Positions 49,210 through 58,177 of a DNA stretch of 64,000 nt are shown in pieces. The position numbers and the translations under genes are program-made. Each line of letters begins with the position of its first letter. The stretch's first letter is position 1. Source of the stretch: CAJJDF01 sp965657945 (GTDB taxonomy: Bacteria; Bacteroidota; Bacteroidia; Flavobacteriales_D; CAJJDF01); assembly GCA_965657945.1 (NCBI GenBank), contig CBFHPW010000001.1, forward strand, positions 62,001 through 126,000. Reading direction: 5' to 3'. The notes below the pieces were generated by a model, which did not search any database, had not been told where the DNA came from, and worked only from the letters and a program-made list of their open reading frames with translations.

Positions 49210-51795
49210 ATGAAACCCGAAAAATTTACTTTAAAGACACAAGAAGCCATTCAAGATGCACATAACGTTGCTGAAAGTATGGGAAATCAGTTGATTGAAA
49301 ATGGACATGTGTTACAAAGTTTGCTAAAAATCGACACGGCTATTTTGCCCTATATGATGAAAGCTGAAAAGATTGACGTCAAAACTATTGAGCGAGAATT
49401 AAAGGTAATCCTTGCCACCTACCCCAAAGTATCGGGTGGGGCCATTCAGCTTTCTTCTTCAGCGGCAAAAACCATTTCCAGCGCGCAACAATATGCGACT
49501 AAAATGGGAGACGAATTTGTAGCGTTAGATCATTTGTTGTTTGCCTTGAGCGAAGGTAGAGATCGAGTAGCTGATTTATTGAAAAAGTACAACTTGACAA
49601 CCAAGCAATTGAAAAAATACAGTGCGGAATTAAGAAATGGAGAGAATGTGACCTCTCAATCGCAGGAGGATACTTACCAATCGTTAGAGAAGTATGCCAA
49701 TAATCTCAATGAAATGGCAAAAAGCGGAAAGCTAGATCCTGTCATAGGAAGAGATGAAGAAATTAGAAGAGTGCTACAGATTTTATCCAGAAGAACTAAG
49801 AATAATCCTATTTTGATTGGAGAACCGGGAGTGGGTAAAACAGCCATTGCTGAGGGAATTGCCCACCGAATTATTAGCAATGATGTGCCAGAGAATTTAC
49901 AATCTAAAAAAATATTCTCTTTGGACATGGGAGCATTAATTGCTGGGGCCAAATTCAAAGGTGAATTTGAAGAACGACTAAAAGCCGTGGTAAAGGAAGT
50001 GACCAAAAGCGAAGGAGAAATAATTTTGTTCATTGATGAAATACACACCTTAGTAGGTGCGGGAGGTGGACAAGGTGCAATGGATGCAGCCAATATTTTG
50101 AAACCTGCCTTAGCAAGAGGAGAATTGCGATCGATAGGAGCCACAACGCTCGATGAATATCAAAAGTATTTCGAAAAGGACAAAGCTTTAGAAAGAAGAT
50201 TCCAAAAGGTTTTAGTGGATGAGCCGACTACAGAAGATGCAATTTCAATTTTGAGAGGGATAAAGGAGAAGTACGAGAATCACCACAAGGTCATGATAAA
50301 GGACTCCGCAATTATTGCATGTGTGGAACTTTCTCAGCGATATATTTCTGATCGATTTTTACCTGATAAGGCTATTGATTTAATGGATGAGGCGTCATCA
50401 AAACTGAGGATGGAAATAAATTCTAAACCAGAGGAGCTAGATGAAGTGGATAGAAAAATAATGCAACTTGAGATTGAGCGCGAAGCTATAAAAAGGGAGA
50501 ACGACAAGAAGAAATTGGATCAATTAAGCGAAGAAATTGCCAACTTGAAAGAAAAGTCGCAAGAATTGAGAATGCAATGGCAAAGCGAAAAAGAGGCGAT
50601 AGAAAAGATACAAAGTGCAAAGGAAGAGATTGAAAACTTGAAGTTTGAGGCAGAAAGAGCAGAAAGAGAAGGAGATTTTGAGAAAGTAGCGGAAATTCGA
50701 TATGGACGAATTACTCAGCTCCAGAAAGAAATGGAGGAGGGAAAAGAGAAGCTTGCCGCAATCGATAGTAAAGTGATAAAGGAGGAAGTCGATGTAGAGG
50801 ATATTGCCGATGTGGTAAGTAAATGGACGGGGATTCCGGTAAACAAAATGATGGCGAGCGAACGAGAAAAATTGCTCTTGCTTGAATCTGTGCTGGAAAA
50901 TAGAGTAGTAGGACAAAGAGATGCGGTAGAGGCAGTTTCCAATGCGATAAGAAGAAGTAGGGCTGGAGTTCAGGACGAGAAAAAACCAATTGGTTCGTTT
51001 ATCTTTTTGGGAACCACTGGCGTAGGAAAAACAGAGTTGGCCAAAACATTAAGTGAATATTTGTTCAATGACGAAAATTCAATGACCCGAATAGACATGA
51101 GTGAATACCAAGAGAAACATGCGGTTTCTAGATTGGTGGGCGCACCTCCGGGATATGTGGGATACGAAGAAGGAGGGCAGTTGACCGAAGCGGTGAGAAG
51201 AAAACCATATTCGGTTATTTTACTAGATGAAATAGAAAAAGCGCATCCAGATGTGTTTAATATTTTATTGCAAGTATTGGATGACGGACGATTAACGGAC
51301 AACAAAGGACGTTTAGTTGATTTCAAAAACACCATTATTATTATGACTTCTAACATAGGTTCTCACATCATTCAAGATAATTTTGAGAACATGGAAGAGG
51401 CTAATAAACCGGAAGTGGAAAGAAAAACAAAGTTGGAGGTATTTGATTTATTGAAAAAGTCTGTTCGTCCAGAGTTCTTGAATAGAATAGACGAGACGAT
51501 TATGTTTCAACCGCTTACAAGAGCCGATGTTACGGAGATTACACGGATTCAGCTTGAACTTTTGGCAAAACGATTGAGGAAGAATGGATTCACTATTTCT
51601 GCCACGCCAGAAGCTACAGAATGGCTAGCTCAATTGGGTTACGACCCACAGTTTGGAGCAAGACCAATAAAGCGAGTCATCCAAAAGAAAGTAATGAACG
51701 AGTTGTCGAAAGAAATTCTTTCTGGGAATATAGACTCAGAACATCCGATTGTGATAGATAGTTTTGAGAATGAAATTGTGTTTAGAAAAGGATAA
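49210..51795 (+). CDS. clpB: ATP-dependent disaggregase ClpB
   Basis: An 861-residue AAA+ chaperone that dissolves protein aggregates with DnaK. In order: N-terminal Clp repeats (1-145, FTLKTQEAIQDAHNVAESMG); AAA1 with Walker A GEPGVGKTAIAEG (about 203) and LFIDEIHTLVGAGG; a coiled-coil M domain (about 405-530); AAA2 with GTTGVGKTELAKTL (about 600) and ILLDEIEKAHPDVF; C-terminal D2-small domain (PQFGARPIKRVIQKKVM). Length and both Walker sites fit ClpB, and the M domain separates it from ClpA. The gene is single, with a terminator shared with the fasciclin gene. Confidence 0.98.
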   Translation: MKPEKFTLKTQEAIQDAHNVAESMGNQLIENGHVLQSLLKIDTAILPYMMKAEKIDVKTIERELKVILATYPKVSGGAIQLSSSAAKTISSAQQYATKMGDEFVALDHLLFALSEGRDRVADLLKKYNLTTKQLKKYSAELRNGENVTSQSQEDTYQSLEKYANNLNEMAKSGKLDPVIGRDEEIRRVLQILSRRTKNNPILIGEPGVGKTAIAEGIAHRIISNDVPENLQSKKIFSLDMGALIAGAKFKGEFEERLKAVVKEVTKSEGEIILFIDEIHTLVGAGGGQGAMDAANILKPALARGELRSIGATTLDEYQKYFEKDKALERRFQKVLVDEPTTEDAISILRGIKEKYENHHKVMIKDSAIIACVELSQRYISDRFLPDKAIDLMDEASSKLRMEINSKPEELDEVDRKIMQLEIEREAIKRENDKKKLDQLSEEIANLKEKSQELRMQWQSEKEAIEKIQSAKEEIENLKFEAERAEREGDFEKVAEIRYGRITQLQKEMEEGKEKLAAIDSKVIKEEVDVEDIADVVSKWTGIPVNKMMASEREKLLLLESVLENRVVGQRDAVEAVSNAIRRSRAGVQDEKKPIGSFIFLGTTGVGKTELAKTLSEYLFNDENSMTRIDMSEYQEKHAVSRLVGAPPGYVGYEEGGQLTEAVRRKPYSVILLDEIEKAHPDVFNILLQVLDDGRLTDNKGRLVDFKNTIIIMTSNIGSHIIQDNFENMEEANKPEVERKTKLEVFDLLKKSVRPEFLNRIDETIMFQPLTRADVTEITRIQLELLAKRLRKNGFTISATPEATEWLAQLGYDPQFGARPIKRVIQKKVMNELSKEILSGNIDSEHPIVIDSFENEIVFRKG

Positions 51796-51815
51796 AAAAG
51801 AGAAGGGTTTAAAAC

Positions 51816-51850
51816 AAAAAAGCCAAAAGAAATGTTCTTTTGGCTTTTTT
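51816..51850. terminator. Bidirectional terminator after clpB
   Basis: AAAAAAGCCAAAAGAA (51816-51831) pairs perfectly with TTCTTTTGGCTTTTTT (51835-51850), 16 bp with a 3-nt loop that would open to a larger one. T-runs are on both sides. It separates clpB from the convergent fasciclin gene. Confidence 0.85.
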
Positions 51851-51870
51851 GAGTTAATACAATAACGAGA

Positions 51871-52857
51871 TTAAGGAATCAAAACCTCATCAATAATGTG
51901 GGCAACTCCATTTGTTGCGAAATTATCTGTTCCCGAAATTCCAACGGCCGTTGATGAACCACCAGTAAGTGTAGTTCCCATGGCATTGAATGTTAATCCA
52001 GTTGTTTGTAGCGTGTTGATGTTTTGTCCATCAGTAAGCTGACCTGCTTGTATAGTTCCATTAGCAACATGGAAAGTCAATACCGCTGTAAGTGTCGCGT
52101 TATCAATGTCACTGATTCTGTTCCAAGCAGCATTTGTTCCCAATAAATTTACAAAAGCCATGTTGGTTGGCGCAAAAACCGTGTAAAAGTTTCCATTTGA
52201 ACCATCAAATGTGGACACTAAATTTGCTTCGGAAAGAGCCACAACCAAACTGTCTAATCCTGCTGCTACTGCTAACTGAGCAATTGACTGAGTTGGTGCT
52301 GTTGAAGGCAAGTCTGGCACAAGAACTTGATCAATTACATGGATCACTCCATTTGTAGCGTCCACGTCAACTGCAGAAACTGGGATACCCGTGCTAGTTG
52401 TTGCGTTCACATCAATCGTTACAGAACCTGAAGTATTGATTTTGAATGTGAAACCTGATAAGGTGTTTACAAAGTCCCCATCCACAATTTGGCTCGAAGT
52501 AACTTTTCCATCTAATACGTGAAATTTCAACACCTCTGTAAGAAGAGCATTGTTAATGTCGCTAATTCTGTTCCACATTGGGTTCGAGTTTATTAAATTT
52601 TCGAATGCCGTGTTCGTTGGTGCAAAAACGGTGAATGGTCCGCTCGCGTCTCCTTGGAAAGTTGAAACTAAATTCGCTTCGGTTAAGGCTACAGCCAAAC
52701 TATCGAATCCCTGAGCAAGTGCTACCTCAATAATATCATCTCCAGAATTCGCAATAGGAGTCATGACATCGTCTTCTTCGTCTTCTTTTTTACAAGATGA
52801 AAGAATTAAGCTTCCCGCTACTAGGAAGAATGAAAGGTTTAAAATGATTTTTTTCAT
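51871..52857 (-). CDS. Fasciclin-domain (FAS1) lipoprotein
   Basis: A 328-residue lipoprotein: signal ending AGSLILSSC, then KKEDEEDD. Two FAS1 domains follow (about 40-180 and 190-328): each has FDSLAVALTEANLVSTFQGD or LDSLVVALSEANLVSTFDGS, FTVFAPTNTAFENL or YTVFAPTNMAFVNL, LTEVLKFHVLDGKV or LTAVLTFHVANGTI, and GVIHVIDQVLVP or GVAHIIDEVLIP. FAS1 domains mediate adhesion and protein binding on cell surfaces. The two copies are close in sequence, which suggests a recent internal duplication. The gene is single. Confidence 0.94.
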   Translation of the reverse strand: MKKIILNLSFFLVAGSLILSSCKKEDEEDDVMTPIANSGDDIIEVALAQGFDSLAVALTEANLVSTFQGDASGPFTVFAPTNTAFENLINSNPMWNRISDINNALLTEVLKFHVLDGKVTSSQIVDGDFVNTLSGFTFKINTSGSVTIDVNATTSTGIPVSAVDVDATNGVIHVIDQVLVPDLPSTAPTQSIAQLAVAAGLDSLVVALSEANLVSTFDGSNGNFYTVFAPTNMAFVNLLGTNAAWNRISDIDNATLTAVLTFHVANGTIQAGQLTDGQNINTLQTTGLTFNAMGTTLTGGSSTAVGISGTDNFATNGVAHIIDEVLIP

Positions 52858-53069
52858 GATTATATGTTTTTAATTTTCATGAAGATAGGTTAAAAATAAT
52901 TTTGTTTCACGATTTTTAAAAAAGATTAGACAAAAAATGAATATTCAAACTGGTTATAACAAGCATATCGCTTTCCAATTTGTTTTTAACGATTATAATT
53001 CTTTGGTTTTTCTTGTTAGGAATCTTTTTAAGAATTTTTGGGAACCACCCTTGTCTTTTGAATCTTCGT

Positions 53070-53687
53070 TTACCTTTGGAAACTCATTTCAAAGGGTGTT
53101 CTGTTTAGGATGGAATTTCCCAAGGTCAATTCATCGGCATAAGCAAGTTCGTCTCCCACCGAAACTCCTCTCGACAAAATAGAGGTTTTGATTCCTAGGG
53201 ATTCTATTTTTTTATAAATATAAAAATTGGTGGTGTCGCCTTCCATCGTTGTGCTCAGCGCAAAAATAACTTCAGTCGTCTTATTTTGACTTACTTTCGT
53301 TACCAACTCCTCAATTTTTAAATCATTGGGGCCAATTCCGTCCATGGGGGAAATGAGGCCTCCTAGCACGTGATAAACTCCTTTGAATTGCAAGGTGTTT
53401 TCTATCGCCATCACATCTCTCACGTCTTCTACTACGCAAATTAACGAGTGGTCTCGGTTAGGGTTTGCACAGATTTCACACATGTCCGAATCCGCAATAT
53501 TTTGACATTGCGTGCAGTACTTGATGTCGTTTTTTAATTTCATGATGGCTGAAGCCAAGCCTTCTAGGTCCTCCGGATCTTGCTTGAGTAGATGCAATAC
53601 AAATCTCAATGAGCTTCTTTTTCCGATACCGGGAAGTGTTGAAAATTCTTCAACGGCTTGTTCAACTATTTTTGAGGGTATATTCAT
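53070..53687 (-). CDS. recR: Recombination mediator RecR
   Basis: A 205-residue RecR, which with RecO and RecF loads RecA at gaps. It shows the helix-hairpin-helix start LPGIGKRSSLRFVLHLL, the zinc site CTQCQNIADSDMCEIC, and the Toprim domain (LICVVEDVRDVMAIENTLQF, then HVLGGLISPMDGIGPNDL). I use ATG 53685-53687 (MNIPSKIVEQ), which matches RecR starts; the frame is open further up but with no similarity. Confidence 0.95.
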   Translation of the reverse strand: MNIPSKIVEQAVEEFSTLPGIGKRSSLRFVLHLLKQDPEDLEGLASAIMKLKNDIKYCTQCQNIADSDMCEICANPNRDHSLICVVEDVRDVMAIENTLQFKGVYHVLGGLISPMDGIGPNDLKIEELVTKVSQNKTTEVIFALSTTMEGDTTNFYIYKKIESLGIKTSILSRGVSVGDELAYADELTLGNSILNRTPFEMSFQR

Positions 53688-53894
53688 ACGCGGTAAAGAT
53701 AAATAAATTGAGAAAACATTGCTCAAAAATAACCCAAGAAGCTAAATTCATTGACAAGAGTAGCTACCGAAATGAAATAATGAAACTAAAAGTGATCAAA
53801 ACGCAGTTTGTGTTGCTTTCTTTCTTAATTTTGAAAAATGAATAACCTGCGAGTGGCAATCCCTACATTGTCCTTGCAACAAAACTAATTGAAC

Positions 53895-54989
53895 ATGAAA
53901 TTAATACTCCTTCTGTGCACAGCTTCTTTGCTATTGGCTTGTAGCTTGGGTGAAAAAACTTCAAAGAATATGGATGATTTGTCGAACAATGAGGAGGTTT
54001 ATTCTTCTTCAAACCCAAAGGATAAGAAACAATTGAAATCGGCAAAAGGGAAAACTTTTGGTTTTTATAATGTTGAAAATTTATTCGATACGATTGACGA
54101 TCAATATACAATTGACGAGCAGTTTTTACCAAATTCTGAAAAGAAATGGAATACAGAAAAATATACAGAAAAACTTGAAAATTTATCAAAGGTGATTTAT
54201 GCAATGGATACTAACTTACCAATGTTTTTAGGGCTAGCGGAGATAGAAAATAAATTAGTGTTGCAAGACCTAATTTCACAAGAGAGATTACAAAAAGGAA
54301 ACTACGGAATTGTTCACCACGAAAGTCCGGATAGAAGAGGAATAGATGTGGGGTTAATTTATCAAAAGGATTACATGAAGGTAATCAGTTCAAAAAATTT
54401 GGAAGTTACCTTGGATTCGGATCCTGATTTTGCCACCAGGGATATTTTATACGTTCAGGGAGAACTAAATAGCGAAGACGAATTGCATATATTTCTGAAT
54501 CACTGGTCTTCCAGAAGAGGTGGAGAAAAGGAAACAGAGCACAAAAGAGTGCGAGCAGCGAGTGTACTGAGAAAAGAAATAGATAAAATTCAGGCAAAGA
54601 ACCCGATGGCCAAAATTGTGATTATGGGAGATTTTAATGATCACCCTACCAACAAAAGTGTGTACGTGACCTTGAATGCAAAAGGAATTCCAGATTTCCA
54701 GAATGGACAATTGTTTAACATGGCGTACAAATTGGAAAAAGAAGAGAAAGGGACTTATAACTACCGAGGAGATTGGGGAATGCTGGATCAAATGATAGTA
54801 AGTGAAGGATTGTATAAGCCAACTTCGGGAGTTCAAGTAGCTTATGATAAGTGTTTGGTTCTTCAGGAGGAATGGATGATGTACACCGATAAGAAATACG
54901 GAGACAAGAAGCCAAGTAGAAGTTACGGTGGGCCGAATTATTACGGAGGCTATTCCGATCATTTACCAATTTATTCAAGATTCAAATAA
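53895..54989 (+). CDS. Endonuclease/exonuclease/phosphatase-family lipoprotein
   Basis: A 364-residue protein with a lipoprotein signal (MKLILLLCTASLLLAC, Cys16). The mature part is an EEP-fold enzyme: FGFYNVENLFDTIDDQYTID, FLGLAEIENKLVLQDLI, SPDRRGIDVGLIYQKDY, FLNHWSSRRGGEKETEHKRV, KIVIMGDFNDHPTN, and GYSDHLPIYSRFK. These match the metal- and phosphate-binding sites (N, E, H, D-x-N, DH) of the family. It lies outside the cytoplasm and may release nucleotides or phosphate from nucleic acids or phospholipids; Bacteroidota have many such secreted forms. I use ATG 53895; TTG 53889 is an alternative. It is 8 nt before ytxJ. Confidence 0.9.
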   Translation: MKLILLLCTASLLLACSLGEKTSKNMDDLSNNEEVYSSSNPKDKKQLKSAKGKTFGFYNVENLFDTIDDQYTIDEQFLPNSEKKWNTEKYTEKLENLSKVIYAMDTNLPMFLGLAEIENKLVLQDLISQERLQKGNYGIVHHESPDRRGIDVGLIYQKDYMKVISSKNLEVTLDSDPDFATRDILYVQGELNSEDELHIFLNHWSSRRGGEKETEHKRVRAASVLRKEIDKIQAKNPMAKIVIMGDFNDHPTNKSVYVTLNAKGIPDFQNGQLFNMAYKLEKEEKGTYNYRGDWGMLDQMIVSEGLYKPTSGVQVAYDKCLVLQEEWMMYTDKKYGDKKPSRSYGGPNYYGGYSDHLPIYSRFK

Positions 54990-54997
54990 GAGGAGAG

Positions 54998-55375
54998 ATG
55001 GGATTATTTAGCAAAAGTAAAAGCGAAAACAAATCAGGTATTAATTGGAATAAACTGGAAACTATTTCTGAGTTAGAAATGGCAATCGAAAAGTCATTTG
55101 AGATACCGGTTTTATTGTTCAAGCATAGTATCCGTTGTTCCATTAGTTCGATGGCACTTTATCGTACAGAAAGTGGGTGGGATTTACCACAGGAAAAAGT
55201 GATGCCTTTTTATTTAGATTTGATTTCTCACAGAGATGTTTCCAATGCAATTGCAGAAAAGTTGAATGTATTTCATGCTTCTCCGCAGATTATTTTGGTT
55301 AAAAATGGAAAAGCCGTTTTAGATGCTTCCCACAATGAGATTAGAGTGGAATTAATTAAAGAAGCTTTGTACTAG
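54998..55375 (+). CDS. ytxJ: Bacillithiol system thioredoxin-like protein YtxJ
   Basis: A 125-residue cytoplasmic protein of the YtxJ family (monothiol bacilliredoxin-like). The redox site is LLFKHSIRCSISSMALYRTE, with the single Cys of the family SxRCxISSMA; later residues FHASPQIILVKNGKAVLDAS complete the thioredoxin fold. It reduces mixed disulfides with bacillithiol, a thiol made by many Bacteroidota. The gene has an unusually clear Shine-Dalgarno-like AGGAGAG just before the ATG and follows the endonuclease lipoprotein by 8 nt. The gene to the right runs toward it. Confidence 0.92.
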   Translation: MGLFSKSKSENKSGINWNKLETISELEMAIEKSFEIPVLLFKHSIRCSISSMALYRTESGWDLPQEKVMPFYLDLISHRDVSNAIAEKLNVFHASPQIILVKNGKAVLDASHNEIRVELIKEALY

Positions 55376-55786
55376 TTACTTTTTGCCGATAAAAACAGTC
55401 AATCTTCCAGTAGAAACTAGTTTTTCCTCCTGATTTTTGATGTCTACTTGCCACACGTGAGTTGTTTTTCCTTTGTGAACAATTTGGGCTTTGCCGAAAA
55501 CAATTCCAGAGCGCACCCCTCTAATGTGATTTATATTTAAATCCAAACCAGAAGAAAATTCCGTTTCGCTCTCTATTAATAAATGAGAACCGATACTGCC
55601 TAAAGTTTCGATAAGTGCGGCAGAAGCTCCGCCATGCATGATTCCCATGGGTTGGTGAGTTCTTGCATCTACGGGCATTGTGCCACAAATGTAGTCGTCT
55701 CCTACTTCGGTGTATTCTATTCCCAAAGTTTCCATTAACGTGTTGGTCGAGGAAGCGTTTAGTTTTGCTAAATCAGTGTTTTTCAT
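55376..55786 (-). CDS. Hotdog-fold thioesterase (PaaI-like)
   Basis: A 136-residue hotdog protein: TLGIEYTEVGDDYICGTMPV, DARTHQPMGIMHGGASAALI with the HGG motif, ETLGSIGSHLLIE, and GLDLNINHIRGVRSGIVFGK. It matches PaaI/YbgC-type acyl-CoA thioesterases, including the 1,4-dihydroxy-2-naphthoyl-CoA hydrolase of menaquinone synthesis (MenI), so it could have that role. It overlaps the upstream rsmE by 4 nt (start at 55786, rsmE stop 55783), showing translational coupling. Confidence 0.9.
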   Translation of the reverse strand: MKNTDLAKLNASSTNTLMETLGIEYTEVGDDYICGTMPVDARTHQPMGIMHGGASAALIETLGSIGSHLLIESETEFSSGLDLNINHIRGVRSGIVFGKAQIVHKGKTTHVWQVDIKNQEEKLVSTGRLTVFIGKK

Positions 55787-56478
55787 GAGGTAATATTATA
55801 ATGTGTTGTTGCTACAATAGCCGCAGTTTCTGTTCTTAATCGCGATTCACCGAGCGAAAGCTCCAAAAATTCGTTCTTTTGGGCAAGGGCAATTTCCTCT
55901 GAAGTAAAATCTCCTTCTGGACCAATCAAAACGAGTGTAGTTTTCGTCTTGTCAATGGAATAGTCCAGGATTGTTTTTTTGTCGGTTCCTGCTTCGCAAT
56001 GGGCAATAAATTGACTGTGGGAGTTGTTTGAGGTAACGAAATCTGAGAACGGAATCATGTCGTTCAGTCGAGGAATGTGGTATGATTTTGACTGTTTGGC
56101 TGCGGCCAAAATTATTTTTTCCATTCGGTCTTTTTTTAATACTTTTCTTTCTGATCTGGCGCACAATAGCGGGGTAATTTCTGCAATGCCAATTTCAGTA
56201 GCTTTTTCTAAAAACCATTCCATTCGGTTATTGTTTTTGGTAGGCGCAATAGCTATGTGAAGGTTGTTCGTTTTGTCAAATTTGTGTTGCTTTTCAATCG
56301 AAAGCTTACTTTTTTTTGAAGCAATTTGAGTCAAAATACATTCAAACAATCCTCCTTTTCCATCCATCACAAAAAGTGTATCTCCAACTTTTTTTCTTAG
56401 CACTTTCGTGGCATGAATGTGTTCTTCTTTTTCAAGCTGTAAATCCGATTCTATTGTGGGGTTGTAAAATAATTGCAT
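55783..56478 (-). CDS. rsmE: 16S rRNA (uracil-1498-N3)-methyltransferase
   Basis: A 231-residue SPOUT-fold methyltransferase RsmE. It shows HIHATKVLRKKVGDTLFVMD (the PUA-like N-terminus), IAIAPTKNNNRMEWFLEKAT, EIGIAEITPLLCARSERKVL, VLIGPEGDFTSEEI (knot SAM site) and LSLGESRLRTETAAIV. It methylates U1498 in the ribosomal small subunit. The next gene overlaps by 4 nt. Confidence 0.95.
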   Translation of the reverse strand: MQLFYNPTIESDLQLEKEEHIHATKVLRKKVGDTLFVMDGKGGLFECILTQIASKKSKLSIEKQHKFDKTNNLHIAIAPTKNNNRMEWFLEKATEIGIAEITPLLCARSERKVLKKDRMEKIILAAAKQSKSYHIPRLNDMIPFSDFVTSNNSHSQFIAHCEAGTDKKTILDYSIDKTKTTLVLIGPEGDFTSEEIALAQKNEFLELSLGESRLRTETAAIVATTHYNITS

Positions 56479-56876
56479 AACTCTACAAATATGAGAAATT
56501 TTAAAATCAATTGAGAGTGAGATGACAACAAAAAAGAAACAATTGGGTCAGTTTTATTCTCCTCCTGTAGTTTGTTCACTTTTTTTTCAGAATAAAATTA
56601 CCTGGAATAGATTGAGTAAATACTTAACAAGTATTTGTCTTTTAATACGTGGCCCAATGATTGGCTGTAAACGAAGGAGTTAGATTGTGAAAAGAAAGAA
56701 AATAGCAAGCAAAAAAAACGGTATTATTCGCCTAGTTGTTGAGTTGAGAGGTTTCTTCATAGCCTATAAGATTAGCGGAGTAAATCTAATTCAGAACAAA
56801 ATTAACAAAAATACAAGGGAAGTAATTTTCACATCTCTAGAAACGGAAAGAGTTTAAATTTAGTTACTTTTGCCTT
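56479..56876. other. 398-bp gap; only two small unproven frames
   Basis: Plus-strand frames at 56522-56683 (ATG, 53 codons, begins MTTKKKQLGQFYSPPVVCSL) and 56687-56857 (GTG, 56 codons, begins VKRKKIASKKNGIIRLVVEL) follow each other. Neither has known similarity or a strong start signal. The gap lies between divergent rsmE and trmD and holds the trmD promoter. The rest appears non-coding. Confidence 0.3.
56865..56872 (+). promoter_or_regulatory. Candidate -7 element directly before trmD
   Basis: TACTTTTG fits TAnnTTTG exactly and ends only 4 nt before the trmD ATG at 56877, so transcription could start at or near the start codon. No TTG -33 partner is obvious. Confidence 0.4.
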
Positions 56877-57554
56877 ATGCGAATTGATATATTAACCATC
56901 TTACCTCAGTTACTAGAAAGTCCATTTTCTGACTCGATACTCAAGCGAGCTCAAACAAAGGGATTGGTTGAGGTTCATGTTCACGACTTACGAAGTTATT
57001 CGACCAACAAACACAAGAAAGTAGATGATTATGCCTTTGGTGGTGGAGCGGGGATGGTAATGACGATTCAGCCCATAGCAGATTGCATAGAGAAATTGAA
57101 GGCCGAACGAGACTATGACGAAATCATGTACATGACGCCAGATGGAGAAGTTTGGGATCAAGCTACGGCAAACACGTTGTCTATGGGGACCAATTTTATT
57201 TTGCTCTGTGGTCATTACAAAGGAATTGATGAGAGAATTCGAGAGAAATACATCACCAAAGAAGTTTCGATAGGAGATTACGTATTGTCTGGAGGAGAAT
57301 TGGCTGCGGCAGTTGTCGCAGATTCGCTTATTAGACTGATTCCGGGAGTGCTAAATGACGAAACCTCTGCCTTAACCGATTCGTTTCAGGACAATTTGTT
57401 GGCGCCCCCAGTTTACACGAGGCCAGCGAACTACGAGGGAATGCAGGTTCCGGACGTGTTGCTTTCGGGAAACTTCAAGGAAATAGAAAAGTGGAGAAGC
57501 CAAAAGGCATTGGAACGCACACAATCTAGGCGTCCGGACATATTGGGAGAGTAA
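56877..57554 (+). CDS. trmD: tRNA (guanine-37-N1)-methyltransferase
   Basis: A 225-residue SPOUT-family TrmD that methylates G37 next to the anticodon to prevent frameshifting. Motifs: MRIDILTILPQLLESPFSDS, DDYAFGGGAGMVMTIQPI, LLCGHYKGIDERIREKYITK, EVSIGDYVLSGGELAA and RLIPGVLNDETSALTDSF. It precedes rplS, as in many bacteria. A possible promoter element lies directly before the start codon. Confidence 0.97.
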   Translation: MRIDILTILPQLLESPFSDSILKRAQTKGLVEVHVHDLRSYSTNKHKKVDDYAFGGGAGMVMTIQPIADCIEKLKAERDYDEIMYMTPDGEVWDQATANTLSMGTNFILLCGHYKGIDERIREKYITKEVSIGDYVLSGGELAAAVVADSLIRLIPGVLNDETSALTDSFQDNLLAPPVYTRPANYEGMQVPDVLLSGNFKEIEKWRSQKALERTQSRRPDILGE

Positions 57555-57665
57555 AAAAGGTGGGTTCAAAAAAAAAGATTAAAAAAAAGGGGAGGACAGT
57601 AGTTAATTTACAAAATAATATTCGTAATATTGCAGTCCGAAAATCGAGGAGAAAAACACACAGTT

Positions 57666-58022
57666 ATGAATTTAATTAGCGAAATACACAAGGAATTAGA
57701 ATCAGCGCAAAACCTACCAGATTTTAAAGCTGGAGATACAGTTGCTGTAACTTATAAAATTAAAGAAGGAGACAAGCAGAGATTGCAAGTTTTTCAAGGG
57801 ATTGTTATCCAAAAAAGAGGGGGGAACAATACGGCAACGGAGACTTTTACTGTAAGAAAAATGTCGGGAACTGTAGGTGTTGAAAGAATTTTCCCAATGG
57901 TTTCGCCACTCATCGAAGAAGTGAAAGTGATGAAGAGAGGGAAAGTGAGAAGAGCAAGAATCTTTTACCAAAGAGAAAGAACTGGTAAATCAGCTAGGAT
58001 TAAAGAGAAAAAGAGATTTTAG
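57666..58022 (+). CDS. rplS: Ribosomal protein bL19
   Basis: A 118-residue ribosomal protein bL19: FKAGDTVAVTYKIKEGDKQR, LQVFQGIVIQKRGG, ETFTVRKMSGTVGVERIFPM, PLIEEVKVMKRGKVRRARIF, and RERTGKSARIKEKKRF. It sits at the subunit interface. I place the start at ATG 57666 (MNLISEIHKELE), which fits L19 length and has a purine-rich GAGGAG 17 nt upstream; a longer frame from 57630 is less likely. It ends before a strong terminator. Confidence 0.97.
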   Translation: MNLISEIHKELESAQNLPDFKAGDTVAVTYKIKEGDKQRLQVFQGIVIQKRGGNNTATETFTVRKMSGTVGVERIFPMVSPLIEEVKVMKRGKVRRARIFYQRERTGKSARIKEKKRF

Positions 58023-58053
58023 TAGAAAAACTATTTTAATTTCAATCAATGAG

Positions 58054-58090
58054 AAACCTCATATCGTAAGACTCGGTATGAGGTTTTTTT
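58054..58090 (+). terminator. Rho-independent terminator after rplS
   Basis: AAACCTCATATCG (58054-58066) pairs with CGGTATGAGGTTT (58074-58086; one G-U pair) and is followed by a T-run to 58090. Loop TAAGACT. Confidence 0.9.
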
Positions 58091-58135
58091 GTGACCGTTC
58101 GTGTAATTTACCAAAGTATTTAAACCAATCCTAAT

Positions 58136-58143
58136 TATATTTG
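58136..58143 (+). promoter_or_regulatory. Candidate -7 element for the outer-membrane barrel gene
   Basis: TATATTTG is an exact TAnnTTTG match, 34 nt before ATG 58178. Confidence 0.4.
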
Positions 58144-58177
58144 TCTCAAGTTATTAATCTCACTAAAGTATTGCTAC

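Noticed and set aside
49674..50144. A 156-codon minus-strand frame inside clpB.
   Set aside because: It is the complement of conserved clpB AAA1 sequence; clpB is certain here.
56522..56683. The beginning QLGQFYSPP as a DNA methyltransferase start.
   Set aside because: The frame ends after 53 codons and no methyltransferase motif follows; the match is only a few residues.
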